This document shows, piece after piece, positions 1-10,814 of a stretch of 64,000 nucleotides of DNA (positions are counted from its first letter, which is position 1; each line of letters starts with the position of its first letter). The stretch is taken from positions 868,001 through 932,000 of the forward strand of contig NZ_CP051515.1 of assembly GCF_012689525.1 (NCBI RefSeq). Direction: 5' to 3'. Origin of the DNA: Paraburkholderia aromaticivorans (GTDB lineage: Bacteria > Pseudomonadota > Gammaproteobacteria > Burkholderiales > Burkholderiaceae). Made by a program: the position numbers and the translations under genes. The notes beneath the pieces are model-generated. The model saw nothing but the letters and a program-made list of their open reading frames with translations, was not told the DNA's origin and ran no database searches.

Positions 1-258
1 CAGATACACCTCGACGCTCGGATTCACCCTCATCAACTGGCCGAATAGCTGCCGGACCGCGTCGGGCCGCAAGCCGTTGGCGTCCATCAGCGAGCTGCCA
101 TGAGCGATATGGTCGGCGAGATTGCGCGACAGGCTCTGTATGACCTCCTTCTCGTGCAGATCGCTCGAACGGATTTGCAGGAAGGCCGACGCGCCGCAGC
201 ATGCCAGTAGCAGCACGGAGAAAACGAGCGAGAGCCGCTGGGTCAGCGTCAGATTCAC
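1..258 (-). CDS. Sensor histidine kinase, N-terminal part (runs off window)
   Basis: The first 86 codons of a membrane sensor lie here; the rest is beyond the window edge. The protein starts VNLTLTQRLSL, followed by one hydrophobic helix (about residues 9-28, VFSVLLLACCG...) and then a polar stretch that would be periplasmic, as in EnvZ/BaeS-type kinases. The GTG start at 258 overlaps the stop of the response-regulator gene by four bases (GTGA), which indicates translational coupling. The kinase identity is inferred from this coupling and from the N-terminal layout, because no catalytic domain is in view. Confidence 0.75.
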   Translation of the reverse strand, partial: MNLTLTQRLSLVFSVLLLACCGASAFLQIRSSDLHEKEVIQSLSRNLADHIAHGSSLMDANGLRPDAVRQLFGQLMRVNPSVEVYL

Positions 259-983
259 GATGGGTCCTTCGGTGTCTCGCCGGGCACGGCGAGCTTGTAG
301 CCGCGTCCCCAGACGGTCAGGATGCGCTCGGGTTGAGCCGGATCGGCCTCGATCTTCGCGCGCAGCCGGTTGATATGAGTGTTGACGGTGTGCTCGTAGC
401 CTTCGTGCTGATAGCCCCACACCGCATTGAGCAGGTCCATGCGCGAGAACACTTTGCCGGGATGCTGCGCGAAGTAATACAGCAGGTCGAATTCGCGCGG
501 CGTGAGTTCGATCGGCTTGCCGTCGACGGCGGCCTCGCGTGTCAACGGATCGATCGACAACCCCGCGATGCGCAGACTGCCGGTTTCGATTTTCGAGTCT
601 TTCGCCAGCGCGTCGACGCGGCGCAGCAGCGCTTTCACACGCGCCACCAGTTCGAGCACGGAAAACGGTTTGGCGAGATAGTCGTCCGCGCCGAGTTCGA
701 GGCCGAGAATCCGGTGCACTTCACTCGAACGGGCGCTGGTGATGATGATCGGCGTATAGCGCGTCATCGCGCGGGCGCGCCGGCAGATTTCCAGTCCGTC
801 GACGCCGGGCAGCATCAGATCGAGAATCAGCGCGTCCCAGCCGCCTTGTTCCAGCAGGCGCAGCCCTTCATTGCCGTCGGCGCTGTGCACGACTTCATAG
901 CGCTCGTCGCGCAAATGCAGGCTCAGCACGTTGGCGATATCGACATCGTCTTCGACGATCAGGATGCGCTTCAGATTGTCCAT
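255..983 (-). CDS. OmpR/PhoB-family response regulator
   Basis: A two-domain transcriptional regulator of 242 aa. Residues about 1-120 form a receiver: acidic pocket in LIVEDD, phospho-acceptor Asp in LILDLMLPG, and the conserved Lys in YLAKPF. Residues about 140-235 form a winged helix: ELTPREFDLLYYFAQHPG, then RAKIE and VWGRGYKL. The ATG at 983 is preferred over an upstream in-frame start because the receiver begins at once (MDNLKRILIVEDD). It is cotranscribed with the overlapping downstream kinase. Its target is unknown. The divergent dipZ/msrA pair is one possibility but there is no direct evidence. Confidence 0.93.
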   Translation of the reverse strand: MDNLKRILIVEDDVDIANVLSLHLRDERYEVVHSADGNEGLRLLEQGGWDALILDLMLPGVDGLEICRRARAMTRYTPIIITSARSSEVHRILGLELGADDYLAKPFSVLELVARVKALLRRVDALAKDSKIETGSLRIAGLSIDPLTREAAVDGKPIELTPREFDLLYYFAQHPGKVFSRMDLLNAVWGYQHEGYEHTVNTHINRLRAKIEADPAQPERILTVWGRGYKLAVPGETPKDPS

Positions 984-1249
984 GGTGGGCTTGAGCCGCG
1001 GTTCAGGGCTTGGTTGAGGAGGAAGGCCGGGCACGGCCGCCGGGAAAAGCGGCCATGGCGCCATTGTGCAAAATTTCCGGGCAGCGAGTTATCACATTTA
1101 ATTTAACTTTTCGTGAGGACTTCGACACCGGCGGCGCTCTAGGATGTGGGCACTTTCTGCAGTATCAGGTTTTGAATGAACCGTACGCCGGCTGCCGCCC
1201 GAGCCAGCGTGCCCACTTTAACCGACCTATACGAACGTTCGGAACTGCC

Positions 1250-3124
1250 ATGTTACTCATCGTTCTCGCCTATCTCGGCGGCGCCCTTACGATTCTCAGC
1301 CCGTGCATCCTGCCGGTGCTGCCCTTTGTTTTCGCGCGCGCCGACCAGCCTTTCGTGCGCAGCGGATTGCCCTTGCTGGCGGGCATGGCGCTGACCTTCG
1401 CCCTCGTCGCGACGCTTGCCGCGGTGGGCGGCGGCTGGGTCACGCAGGCTAACCAGTACGGCCGCTGGGTGGCTATCGCACTGCTGGCGATCTTCGGGCT
1501 GACGTTGCTGTTCCCGCGCTTCGCCGATCATCTGATGCGGCCGCTCGTCAGCGCCGGCAATCGCCTGTCGAATTTCGCGCAGACCGATGGTCAGCAGGTC
1601 CGCGCGGGTTCGTCGTTTCTGCTCGGCATTGCCACCGGCTTGTTGTGGGCGCCGTGCGCCGGTCCGATTCTCGGTCTCGTGCTGACGGGCGCGGCATTGC
1701 GCGGCGCGAGCGTCGGCACGACGTTGCTGCTGGTGGCCTACGCGGCCGGCGCGGCGACTTCGCTGGCAGTGGCGCTGCTGATCGGCGGCAAGGTGTTCAC
1801 GGCGATGAAGCGCTCGCTGGGCGCGGGCGAATGGATCCGCCGCGGCATCGGTGCGTTGATGTTGTGCGGCGTGGCGGCGATCGCGCTCGGTTTCGACACC
1901 GGCGTGCTTGCTCGCGTCTCGACGGTTGCGACCGGCGGTCTCGAACAGAAACTCGTCGATAAGTTGTCGCCGAACGCGGTGCCGGGCAAAGCGCCGGTCG
2001 CCGGCAATCCGGCCGATGCGTCCGGCGGCGCGATGGCGAGCGTCAACCCGTCGTCGCAATCGACCGCTAGCGCCAATGCGGATTCCACCGTGGCCAATGC
2101 GACGCAGGGCGGCGCGATGATGCGCGCCGTTGCAGAGCCGGCGCCGTTGCCGGTCGAAGGCGTGCTGCCCCCGTTGAACGGCGCTGTCCAATGGCTGAAT
2201 TCGCCGCCGCTCACCACGCAGGACTTGCGCGGCAAGGTCGTGCTGATCGATTTCTGGACTTACTCGTGCATCAATTGCCTGCGTTCGCTGCCGTATGTCA
2301 AAGCGTGGGCGCAGAAGTACAAGGATCAGGGGCTCGTCGTGATCGGCGTGCATGCGCCGGAGTTCGCCTTTGAACGCAATATCGACAACGTGAAGAAGGC
2401 CACGCACGATCTCGGCGTCGACTATCCCGTCGCGATCGACAACAACTATGCAATCTGGCGCGCGCTGAATAACCAGTACTGGCCCGCGCACTATTTCGTC
2501 GATGCGAAAGGGCAGATCCGTTATCACCACTTCGGCGAAGGCGATTACGCGGAATCCGAAAAGGTGATCCAGCAACTGCTGACCGAAGCGGGGCATGCGA
2601 ACGCGTCGAAGGTCGCGATCGGTATCGCAAACGGCGGCGCGCAAGGCGTGCAGGCCGCGGCGGACAACGCCGACATGCAATCGCCGGAAACCTACGTCGG
2701 TTATCAGCGGGCGGAGAACTTCGCGTCGCCGGGCGGGGAAGTGGCGGACAAGACGCACACGTATGCAGCGCCGTCGCAACCCGGCGTCAACGACTGGGGC
2801 CTCGCCGGGTCATGGAACGTGGGCGCGGAGCACGCCACGCTCGTGGCACCGTCGGGACGCATCGTATATCGCTTTCATGCACGCGACCTGCATCTGGTGC
2901 TCGGCCCGGACAAGGACGGCAAGCCGGTGCGGTTTCGCGTGAGCGTCGACGGCGCCGCGCCCGGCGCGTCGCACGGCACCGACGTCGCCGCCGATGGCAG
3001 CGGCACCGTAACCGGGCAGCGTCTCTATCAACTGGTGCGGCAAACCGGCGAGGTCGGGGATCACACTTTCTCGATCGAGTTTCTGGACCCGGGCGTGCAG
3101 GCGTTTGCTTTCACGTTCGGCTAA
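1250..3124 (+). CDS. Cytochrome c biogenesis protein DipZ-like: CcdA membrane domain fused to thioredoxin
   Basis: A 624-aa inner-membrane thiol electron carrier. Residues about 1-225 are the CcdA/DsbD-beta multispanning domain, with Cys in SPCILPVLPF and in WAPCAGPILG. A low-complexity Ala/Ser linker follows (about 230-305). A periplasmic TlpA/thioredoxin domain then carries the redox pair C340xxC343 (YSCINCLRS), and a C-terminal beta-rich domain of DipZ type ends the protein. The family passes electrons from cytoplasmic thioredoxin to periplasmic thiol proteins. The ATG at 1250 is chosen because the first transmembrane helix (MLLIVLAYLGGALTILSPC) starts there. The exported MsrA 50 bp downstream is the likely client, by inference from context. 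Confidence 0.9.
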   Translation: MLLIVLAYLGGALTILSPCILPVLPFVFARADQPFVRSGLPLLAGMALTFALVATLAAVGGGWVTQANQYGRWVAIALLAIFGLTLLFPRFADHLMRPLVSAGNRLSNFAQTDGQQVRAGSSFLLGIATGLLWAPCAGPILGLVLTGAALRGASVGTTLLLVAYAAGAATSLAVALLIGGKVFTAMKRSLGAGEWIRRGIGALMLCGVAAIALGFDTGVLARVSTVATGGLEQKLVDKLSPNAVPGKAPVAGNPADASGGAMASVNPSSQSTASANADSTVANATQGGAMMRAVAEPAPLPVEGVLPPLNGAVQWLNSPPLTTQDLRGKVVLIDFWTYSCINCLRSLPYVKAWAQKYKDQGLVVIGVHAPEFAFERNIDNVKKATHDLGVDYPVAIDNNYAIWRALNNQYWPAHYFVDAKGQIRYHHFGEGDYAESEKVIQQLLTEAGHANASKVAIGIANGGAQGVQAAADNADMQSPETYVGYQRAENFASPGGEVADKTHTYAAPSQPGVNDWGLAGSWNVGAEHATLVAPSGRIVYRFHARDLHLVLGPDKDGKPVRFRVSVDGAAPGASHGTDVAADGSGTVTGQRLYQLVRQTGEVGDHTFSIEFLDPGVQAFAFTFG

Positions 3125-3174
3125 GCCGGCGCAAGTGGCTCGACTCAACTCTTATTTGACCTAAAGGACTGACC

Positions 3175-3915
3175 ATGCGCACGATATCTACCAGCACAGC
3201 GTCGCTGCGGAAGCGTTTCTCCGTCACACGAATCATGGGCCTCGTCGTCGTTGCTCTGGGCGTCGTGGCCGCGCAGCACGTCGCGCATTCCGCTGAGGCC
3301 GCCACGAAGATCCCCGCGCCCGTACAGGATGAAAAAGCCGCCGCGACGCATAGCGAAACGGCGGTGTTCGCGGGCGGCTGCTTCTGGGGCGTGCAAGGCG
3401 TGTTCGAACACGTGCGCGGCGTGAAGCAGGTTGCCTCGGGTTACACCGGTGGAGCGGCATCCACGGCGCAATACGAAACCGTCAGCGAGGGCGATACGGG
3501 ACACGCGGAGTCGGTGCAGATCACTTACGATCCGACGCAGATCACGTACGGTCGCTTGCTGCAGATATTCTTCTCGGTCGCGCACAATCCCACCGAGTTG
3601 GACTATCAGGGCCCCGACCACGGTACGCAATATCGCTCGGCGATTTTCCCGGTGGATGCGGCGCAGCGCGGCATCGCGCAGTCGTATATCGCGCAACTCG
3701 ACAACGCCCATGTGTTCTCAGCGAAAGTCGTGACTCGCGTCGAGGACTTCAAGGGCTTTTATCCGGCGGAAAGTTATCACCAGAACTTCCTCGCGCTGCA
3801 TCCGGACTATCCGTACATCGCGATCAACGATCTGCCGAAAGTGACCGGCCTGAAGCGGATGTTCCCGGATCTGTATCGCAATGATCCGGTGTTGTTCGCG
3901 ACGGCGTCGCGATAG
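3175..3915 (+). CDS. msrA: Exported peptide-methionine (S)-S-oxide reductase MsrA
   Basis: Reduces methionine-S-sulfoxide in proteins. A signal-anchor or signal peptide (about residues 18-40, IMGLVVVALGVVAAQ) precedes the MsrA domain, so the enzyme should act in the periplasm, unlike the usual cytosolic MsrA. The catalytic Cys lies in GGCFWGVQ; GYTGG, GHAESVQ and PAESYHQ follow as expected. A good Shine-Dalgarno (AAAGGA) precedes the ATG. It is 50 bp behind the DipZ-like reductase, which could recycle it. No MsrB domain is fused or adjacent. Confidence 0.93.
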   Translation: MRTISTSTASLRKRFSVTRIMGLVVVALGVVAAQHVAHSAEAATKIPAPVQDEKAAATHSETAVFAGGCFWGVQGVFEHVRGVKQVASGYTGGAASTAQYETVSEGDTGHAESVQITYDPTQITYGRLLQIFFSVAHNPTELDYQGPDHGTQYRSAIFPVDAAQRGIAQSYIAQLDNAHVFSAKVVTRVEDFKGFYPAESYHQNFLALHPDYPYIAINDLPKVTGLKRMFPDLYRNDPVLFATASR

Positions 3916-3925
3916 GGCGTGGGTT

Positions 3926-3980
3926 GATGCGCCGCCACCACCGCGACTGCGGGCGCAGCCGTGGCGGCACGCGGCGCATC
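3926..3980. terminator. Long inverted repeat after msrA (possible bidirectional terminator)
   Basis: GATGCGCCGC at 3926-3935 pairs perfectly with GCGGCGCATC at 3971-3980, and further GC-rich pairing lies inside. It lies between msrA and the convergent transporter relic and overlaps the stop of the relic. No clear T-tract follows, so termination activity is inferred from position. Confidence 0.45.
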
Positions 3981-4270
3981 ACGACCCATTGGCCGGAAGC
4001 GGCGCGTGACCCGACACGCGCACGGGCCGCACTTCTTCGACGATGCGGCCGTCTTCCAGCCGGATATAGTGGTCGGCTGCGCTGAAATAGCGGTCGTCGT
4101 GCGACATCACGATCGGCGTTTTTCCTTGGCGCTTCAGGTCCGGCAGGATCTCGCTATAGAAAATCCGGCGGAAGGTCGGGTCCTGGTCGGCGGCCCACTC
4201 ATCGAGCACCATCACCGGGCGGCGTTCCAGATACGCATGCACCAGCCGCCCACCTGGCGCGCTGGCCGCT
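3979..4270 (-). pseudogene. Relic of a cyclic-peptide/siderophore ABC exporter (SyrD/PvdE type)
   Basis: Only the C-terminal end of an ABC ATPase domain remains. It shows RLVHAYLERRPVMVLDEWAA (degenerate signature end plus Walker B), then ADQDPTFRRIFY, the H-loop region VMSHDDRYF and a normal C-terminus. The DEWAADQDP form of Walker B is typical of SyrD/PvdE-like exporters linked to nonribosomal peptides. Walker A, the intact signature motif and all transmembrane segments are absent. Upstream sequence drifts between frames with no homologous start, so the gene is broken. It may mark loss of an NRPS or siderophore locus. Confidence 0.75.
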
Positions 4271-5585
4271 ACCGGGTCATGCGCGGTTGCGCAGCATTTG
4301 CGAAAGCCTGATCGCCGGGCCGCCGAATAACGATACGCTCGAGCGCTGGGCTGAGCAGATCGGCGTAAGTTCATGGACCGGAACGCCAACGTAGTTCGTG
4401 CTGCGAAGTAAGCGCGAGATATCGACACTTCGATCGTTGAGTTCCGTTTGTTTCCTGGGACGAGCTGAATTTCTGATAAAAGGATGCGACACTATTTCTG
4501 CATTACATTCAAATTATCCGTCTTGGTTCGGATAAACGGTCGGCAGAGGCATCAGGGTATTGGTATTACTAATATAAAAATTGCACGACCGCAAAATCGA
4601 TCTGCGAAAATTCCATCAATCTGCTGACAAATCAAACATTTACGTTTTATCCGCTCTCATGAGGTAGAGCTTTTCCATTCCTTGTCATTTGGAAAAGCTT
4701 CGGTCGAATCCTATCGAAATTCTTCGTAATTGTCACTTATCGCCCTTGAACCGGGCACGTTACGCGGATGAAACGTTTATAATTCGTCTGCCAAAAGCTT
4801 CTGTAAGTAATACCGGAGAGATGGATCGAGCGCCGACGGGTCTGTAACAGTTACACCCACCGTTGCTGCACTGCGGTAGCTGCTTTACATAGGCGAAGCG
4901 GATTGGCGGATCAACGGTTTTTTGGGTTCCGAACCCGACTCGCGAGGCGAGGGCGCACCTCGATCACTGTCGAGCCGACGGGTCCACATTAAAAACCGGC
5001 TGTCAACGGTGAACGAAAAAAATTGGATTAATTTTTCGTCATCCTGAATTTCTAAGTCGCCCATATTGGTGCGAAATTCGTTTATCAAACTGAGGTGCAC
5101 TGGCCTGTCAGTGTGAGCCTCGCCAGATGTTCGAGTCGCGTCAGCGGCATGCATTAACCCCTTGTGACGTTTTCCCGGTCATGCGATCGGCGGGATTCTT
5201 CATGCCGGCGTCGACTGAATCTTTCACGCAATCGGTGCGCGTTGCGCTCGATTGCCGCTGTTGAAGATATCGAAGTAGTCATTGTTTGCGATTGTCGAAG
5301 GATCGCAGCGCAATGAAATAGTAAGTATAACGTAATAAATAGAATGTTCGCCCGACGCCGGGAAAACATTTCGATTACACCGCTGTTCGGTGAAAGTCGG
5401 AATGCGAGCGGACGGCAAGCGCGTCCGCCACCGGATAGCGGCACATCAAAGCTTCATCAGCAATGAACGCGGTCAGCGCGTTCTCAGGTTCACCTCTCTC
5501 TGGACTCGATAACGTCAAGGCGGGACGACTGATCGATCTTGCTGAATTCTCGGGGACAACCTGCTTTTACCGAAACATACGGACA
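4271..5585. other. Long AT-richer non-coding region upstream of the secreted hydrolase
   Basis: About 1.3 kb with visibly lower GC than its neighbours. The few short reading frames here have poor composition and no recognisable domain. A TATAAT hexamer lies at 4778-4783 without a convincing -35. A perfect TGTAAC-A-GTTACA palindrome is at 4843-4855. The region probably holds the promoter and regulatory sites of the 5586 gene and may be scar sequence of the lost exporter locus. Confidence 0.6.
4843..4855. promoter_or_regulatory. Perfect palindrome TGTAAC-A-GTTACA, candidate operator
   Basis: A six-base perfect dyad around one central base, in the leader region of the secreted glycoside-hydrolase gene and 60 bp downstream of a TATAAT box. 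The same GTAAC/GTTAC half-site is clustered upstream of flhDC at 62257-62695. No regulator has been assigned. Confidence 0.35.
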
Positions 5586-7850
<2,265 letters not shown>

Positions 7851-7874
7851 GCGGCTCAATAAGCGCTGAAAGAG

Positions 7875-7911
7875 ATCGACGCGCCGCCGATATGAAAGGC
7901 GGCGCGTCGAT
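7875..7911 (+). terminator. Strong hairpin after the glycoside-hydrolase gene
   Basis: A perfect 14-bp stem, ATCGACGCGCCGCC against GGCGGCGCGTCGAT, with a nine-base loop, starts 24 bp after the stop codon. Only two T follow, so it is a stable mRNA end structure with uncertain intrinsic termination strength. Confidence 0.7.
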
Positions 7912-8058
7912 TACGCATCATGGTCAGGTCGGCGACGGTACGCTGTAGCCGTTGCGCGCCGACGTCGATCGCAAGCACGAAGTCCGCCCGCGCTCGCGGC
8001 GCATAAAGACGGAGAGAGAGCGGCCCCGCGCCGCGACGTTCTCTACCGCGCGCAACGC

Positions 8059-8850
8059 CTACCGTTGCGCGTTCAAAACCTCGACACCCTTATCCGTAAA
8101 GAACGCGAGCCCGGCACCGAGCATCGCGTATTGGCTCTTGATCACCGGCATATCGTGCGGAACGGCATCGCGTAGCGCCGCAAGATACTTGGGTGTGAAG
8201 ATGCGGCTCCAGTTGGCGGCTAGCTGATTCGCCGAACCTATCATCTCGTGATGCGTCGCGCTCCAGTTCACTCGCAGCGGGAAGTGAACGAAGCGCGCCG
8301 CCTGCTTCGGGTCGCCCTTCAGTGCGGCGAAATAGAAGCCCTGAGCGCGTGCTTCGAATGCGTCATCCGTTTCGTCGGTGATCATCCCGTAGCGATGTCC
8401 CGCATTCGCGTCCGCGAACGACATGCCTTCGAGAATGAATTTGACCGGCAAAGTTTTCCCGCCGCCGTTCCAGCTGCCGGCAAGTCCCACGCTATTGGAA
8501 AAATCGAGGGGCTGGTCGCCGTTCGATCCATTGCCGACGAAGTGCAGCGTGAACGTGCCGTTCGCCTCCTGCAACGTCAGATTGGTGCCGGATTGTTGGC
8601 CTGTCAGCGCAATGTTCCTGAGGTAGCGGTAGTAGAAGTAATGTCCTTTGCCGATCACTTTCCCATGCAGCACGAGCGTCATGCCGACCTTCGCTTCGCC
8701 GACCGTACCGGAATACTCGACACTGGCCGTGTTTTCAGTCTGCGCGACGGCAGAGTGATTCATGCTCGTCGAAATCGTCAAGAGCGCGGTAAGCATCGCG
8801 ATCGTGCGTCGCCGCGTCAGACCATGAAGGCGCAATCGAAGTGTGTTCAT
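8059..8850 (-). CDS. Exported protein of unknown function
   Basis: A 263-aa protein with a twin-Arg-free signal peptide: RLHGLTRRRTIAMLTALLTISTS, with cleavage likely near AVAQ at about residue 37. The mature part begins with beta-rich sequence (VEYSGTVGEAKVGMTLVLHG, ALTGQQSGTNLTLQEANGTFTL) and ends with a mixed helical region. No family was recognised. It is monocistronic, between the terminator of the secreted hydrolase and the MerR gene. A periplasmic or surface role is inferred only from the signal peptide. Confidence 0.75.
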   Translation of the reverse strand: MNTLRLRLHGLTRRRTIAMLTALLTISTSMNHSAVAQTENTASVEYSGTVGEAKVGMTLVLHGKVIGKGHYFYYRYLRNIALTGQQSGTNLTLQEANGTFTLHFVGNGSNGDQPLDFSNSVGLAGSWNGGGKTLPVKFILEGMSFADANAGHRYGMITDETDDAFEARAQGFYFAALKGDPKQAARFVHFPLRVNWSATHHEMIGSANQLAANWSRIFTPKYLAALRDAVPHDMPVIKSQYAMLGAGLAFFTDKGVEVLNAQR

Positions 8851-8968
8851 GCGACGTCCTGTTATTGGAAGTCACGAGGCTAGCATGAACAGCAAGGCTC
8901 CAGAGTCGCCTTGGTGCAGACCACTGAACTCCCGGTCGGACGAAACCGACCGGAAGCCGCGCGCCACA

Positions 8969-9997
8969 TCAAAGCGGCTGCGCGACATTCGCCATCGCCT
9001 CGCGGATGAACACCAGCAGCGTTTCATCCGCCCATGTGCCGGCCATCAACTGCGGCTCCGTTTGCAGTGCGTGGCGGAACTTGGCCTGCGTACGTGGATC
9101 ATCGCCCGCGTAGCTTCTGAAGAGTTCGAGCCAGTGAAGCGCAAGCTCGCGTGCTCGCGATGTCCGCGGCCCGACGCCCGCATCGATCGCATCGCGCACG
9201 TCGGCCATGAGTTGCGGCCATTCCATCTCGCGCTTGCCGTAGTTGGCGCGCATGAAGCGAATCTCCTCGGGCGACAGATACTTCTCGTAGATCAGCAGCT
9301 TTGTTTCGCTAAAGGCCTTCAGCACGTAGTCGCGCAACTGCGTCGAAATACCGATATGCGCCTGCATCGACGGTTCGTTGTCGTGCATCAGATTCAGCTT
9401 GGCGAGCAGACGCGGGTCGCCGTTCGTGTCGCGCACGAGCATCGTCATCCAGCGAATCGACAAGGCGCGCGCCTCGTCGCTCTCGGGTGGCACGCCGCTG
9501 TCCATCAGTGCGCGGACCTGGCCGATGAGCTCGGTCCATTCCGGGTTCGGCGTCTGGCTATTGCGGTACATCGGCATACGTGCGAGTTCGTCTTCGGAGA
9601 AATACTTGTCGTACATGGTCATCAACTCCAACGTGATAAGCCAATCGGTCAGATCCGGTTCCTTGCCGTCGAGCAACACGCCGTGCAGATCGACGAGGCG
9701 TTCGCGCAAGCGCTTCGCCTGTGCGATCTGGTTGTCGAGCATGGCGATCTGCCGCGCGACGATCGATACCAGCGGCGTCTCCGGCTGCATCAGCCAGGTC
9801 TGAATCTCGGCGAGGGCGAGTCCGAAACGGCGCAGCGCCTGGATCTGGTGAAGCCGGGCGATGTCGTCGCGGTCGTAAAGCCGGTAGCCGTTCTCAGCAC
9901 GCGCCGAAGGCGTGAGCAGTCCGATTGCGTCGTAGTGGTGAAGCGTGCGGACGGTCAGTCCGCTGCGCCTCGCAAGTTCTCCCACTTTCAACAGCAT
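8969..9997 (-). CDS. MerR-family regulator with TipAS-like effector domain
   Basis: A 342-aa regulator. The N-terminal winged helix-turn-helix of MerR type is clear: VGELARRSGLTVRTLHHYDAIGLL, then NGYRLYDRDDI, with a coiled dimerisation helix at about 70-115. The C-terminal region (about 130-340) consists of two similar helical segments: DKYFSEDELARM and EKYLSPEEIRFM, each followed by WTELI.../WPQLM... and ALSIRW/ALHWLELF. These match the TipAS antibiotic-binding fold, here duplicated. Such proteins bind thiopeptide-like or other bulky drugs, but the ligand here is unknown. A MerR-type promoter directly upstream implies autoregulation. Confidence 0.9.
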   Translation of the reverse strand: MLLKVGELARRSGLTVRTLHHYDAIGLLTPSARAENGYRLYDRDDIARLHQIQALRRFGLALAEIQTWLMQPETPLVSIVARQIAMLDNQIAQAKRLRERLVDLHGVLLDGKEPDLTDWLITLELMTMYDKYFSEDELARMPMYRNSQTPNPEWTELIGQVRALMDSGVPPESDEARALSIRWMTMLVRDTNGDPRLLAKLNLMHDNEPSMQAHIGISTQLRDYVLKAFSETKLLIYEKYLSPEEIRFMRANYGKREMEWPQLMADVRDAIDAGVGPRTSRARELALHWLELFRSYAGDDPRTQAKFRHALQTEPQLMAGTWADETLLVFIREAMANVAQPL

Positions 9998-10025
9998 TCG
10001 AGCCTCCGGTCAGTGTGCACGTTGG

Positions 10026-10056
10026 AGGTTAGAACCTTACGCTACGTGAGGGTCAA
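10026..10056 (-). promoter_or_regulatory. MerR-type promoter with 19-bp spacer and dyad operator
   Basis: Reading the minus strand, the -35 is TTGACC (10056-10051) and the -10 is TAACCT (10031-10026), separated by exactly 19 bp. The spacer carries the near-perfect dyad seen on the plus strand as CCTTACGCTACGTGAGG at 10035-10051. An overlong spacer with a central dyad is the established architecture of MerR-activated promoters. It points to the MerR gene at 9997 and lies 84 bp from the divergent HAD gene. Confidence 0.75.
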
Positions 10057-10139
10057 GAGGAACGGCGAGCGGATTCGCGCGACCCGCGAATCCCGGGACA
10101 TGGCATATTGGCGAAGCTAGTCATCGACAGGAGCACACC

Positions 10140-10814
10140 ATGCGAATCCAGACCTCTTTCCTCTTCGATCTCGACGGAACGCTGGTCGACAGCGTCTACC
10201 AGCACGTGCTGGCCTGGAAAGAAGCGCTCGACAGCGAAGGCATTCCCTTGTCGGTCTGGCGAATTCACCGCAAGATCGGCATGAGCGGCGGGCTCTTCAC
10301 GAATCAGCTTCTGCGGGAAACGCACGGCGAAATCAGCGCCGAGCGGGTCGAGCGTCTGCGTCATGCTCACGCCGCCGCCTATCAGCGATTGCGCGCGCAG
10401 GTGTGTCCGCTGCCGGGCGCGCGGGCCTTGCTCGACGCGCTGACGCAAGCCGGAACGCCTTGGGCCGTGGCGACGAGCGGCCGCATGGAGACGGCGGCGC
10501 TCAATCTGGAGGCGCTCGGTGTCGATCCCGCGAAGGCCGTGGTCGTGACGCGCGACGACGTCAAATATGCAAAGCCGGATCCGGATCTGTTCATCGCCGC
10601 GGCTTTGCGGCTCGGCGTACCGGTCGAAAACACGGTGGTGGTCGGCGACAGCATCTGGGACATGCTCGCGGCGCGGCGCTGTCGCGCGCTGGGGGTGGGC
10701 CTGCTCTCGGGCGGGTACGGCACGGAGGAACTCGAGCGCGCCGGCGCGCTACGGGTCTACGACGATCCGGCCGATCTGCTGGAGCATCTGGACGAGGTGG
10801 CGTCGCGGCCGTAA
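10140..10814 (+). CDS. HAD-superfamily hydrolase (phosphoglycolate-phosphatase/beta-PGM-like)
   Basis: A 224-aa cytosolic phosphatase-type enzyme. Motif I is FDLDGTLVDS (nucleophile and acid Asp pair), motif II the Ser in ATSGR, motif III the Lys in KYAKPDPDLF, and motif IV VVVGDSIWDM. The helical cap lies between about residues 18 and 85, as in subfamily I. The substrate cannot be told from sequence. SD AGGAG precedes the ATG closely. It diverges from the MerR gene, and the dyad promoter between them could influence both. Confidence 0.88.
   Translation: MRIQTSFLFDLDGTLVDSVYQHVLAWKEALDSEGIPLSVWRIHRKIGMSGGLFTNQLLRETHGEISAERVERLRHAHAAAYQRLRAQVCPLPGARALLDALTQAGTPWAVATSGRMETAALNLEALGVDPAKAVVVTRDDVKYAKPDPDLFIAAALRLGVPVENTVVVGDSIWDMLAARRCRALGVGLLSGGYGTEELERAGALRVYDDPADLLEHLDEVASRP

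Noticed and set aside
4885..5444. Two short minus-strand ORFs in the AT-rich region
   Set aside because: No SD, odd composition and no recognisable family; treated as non-coding.
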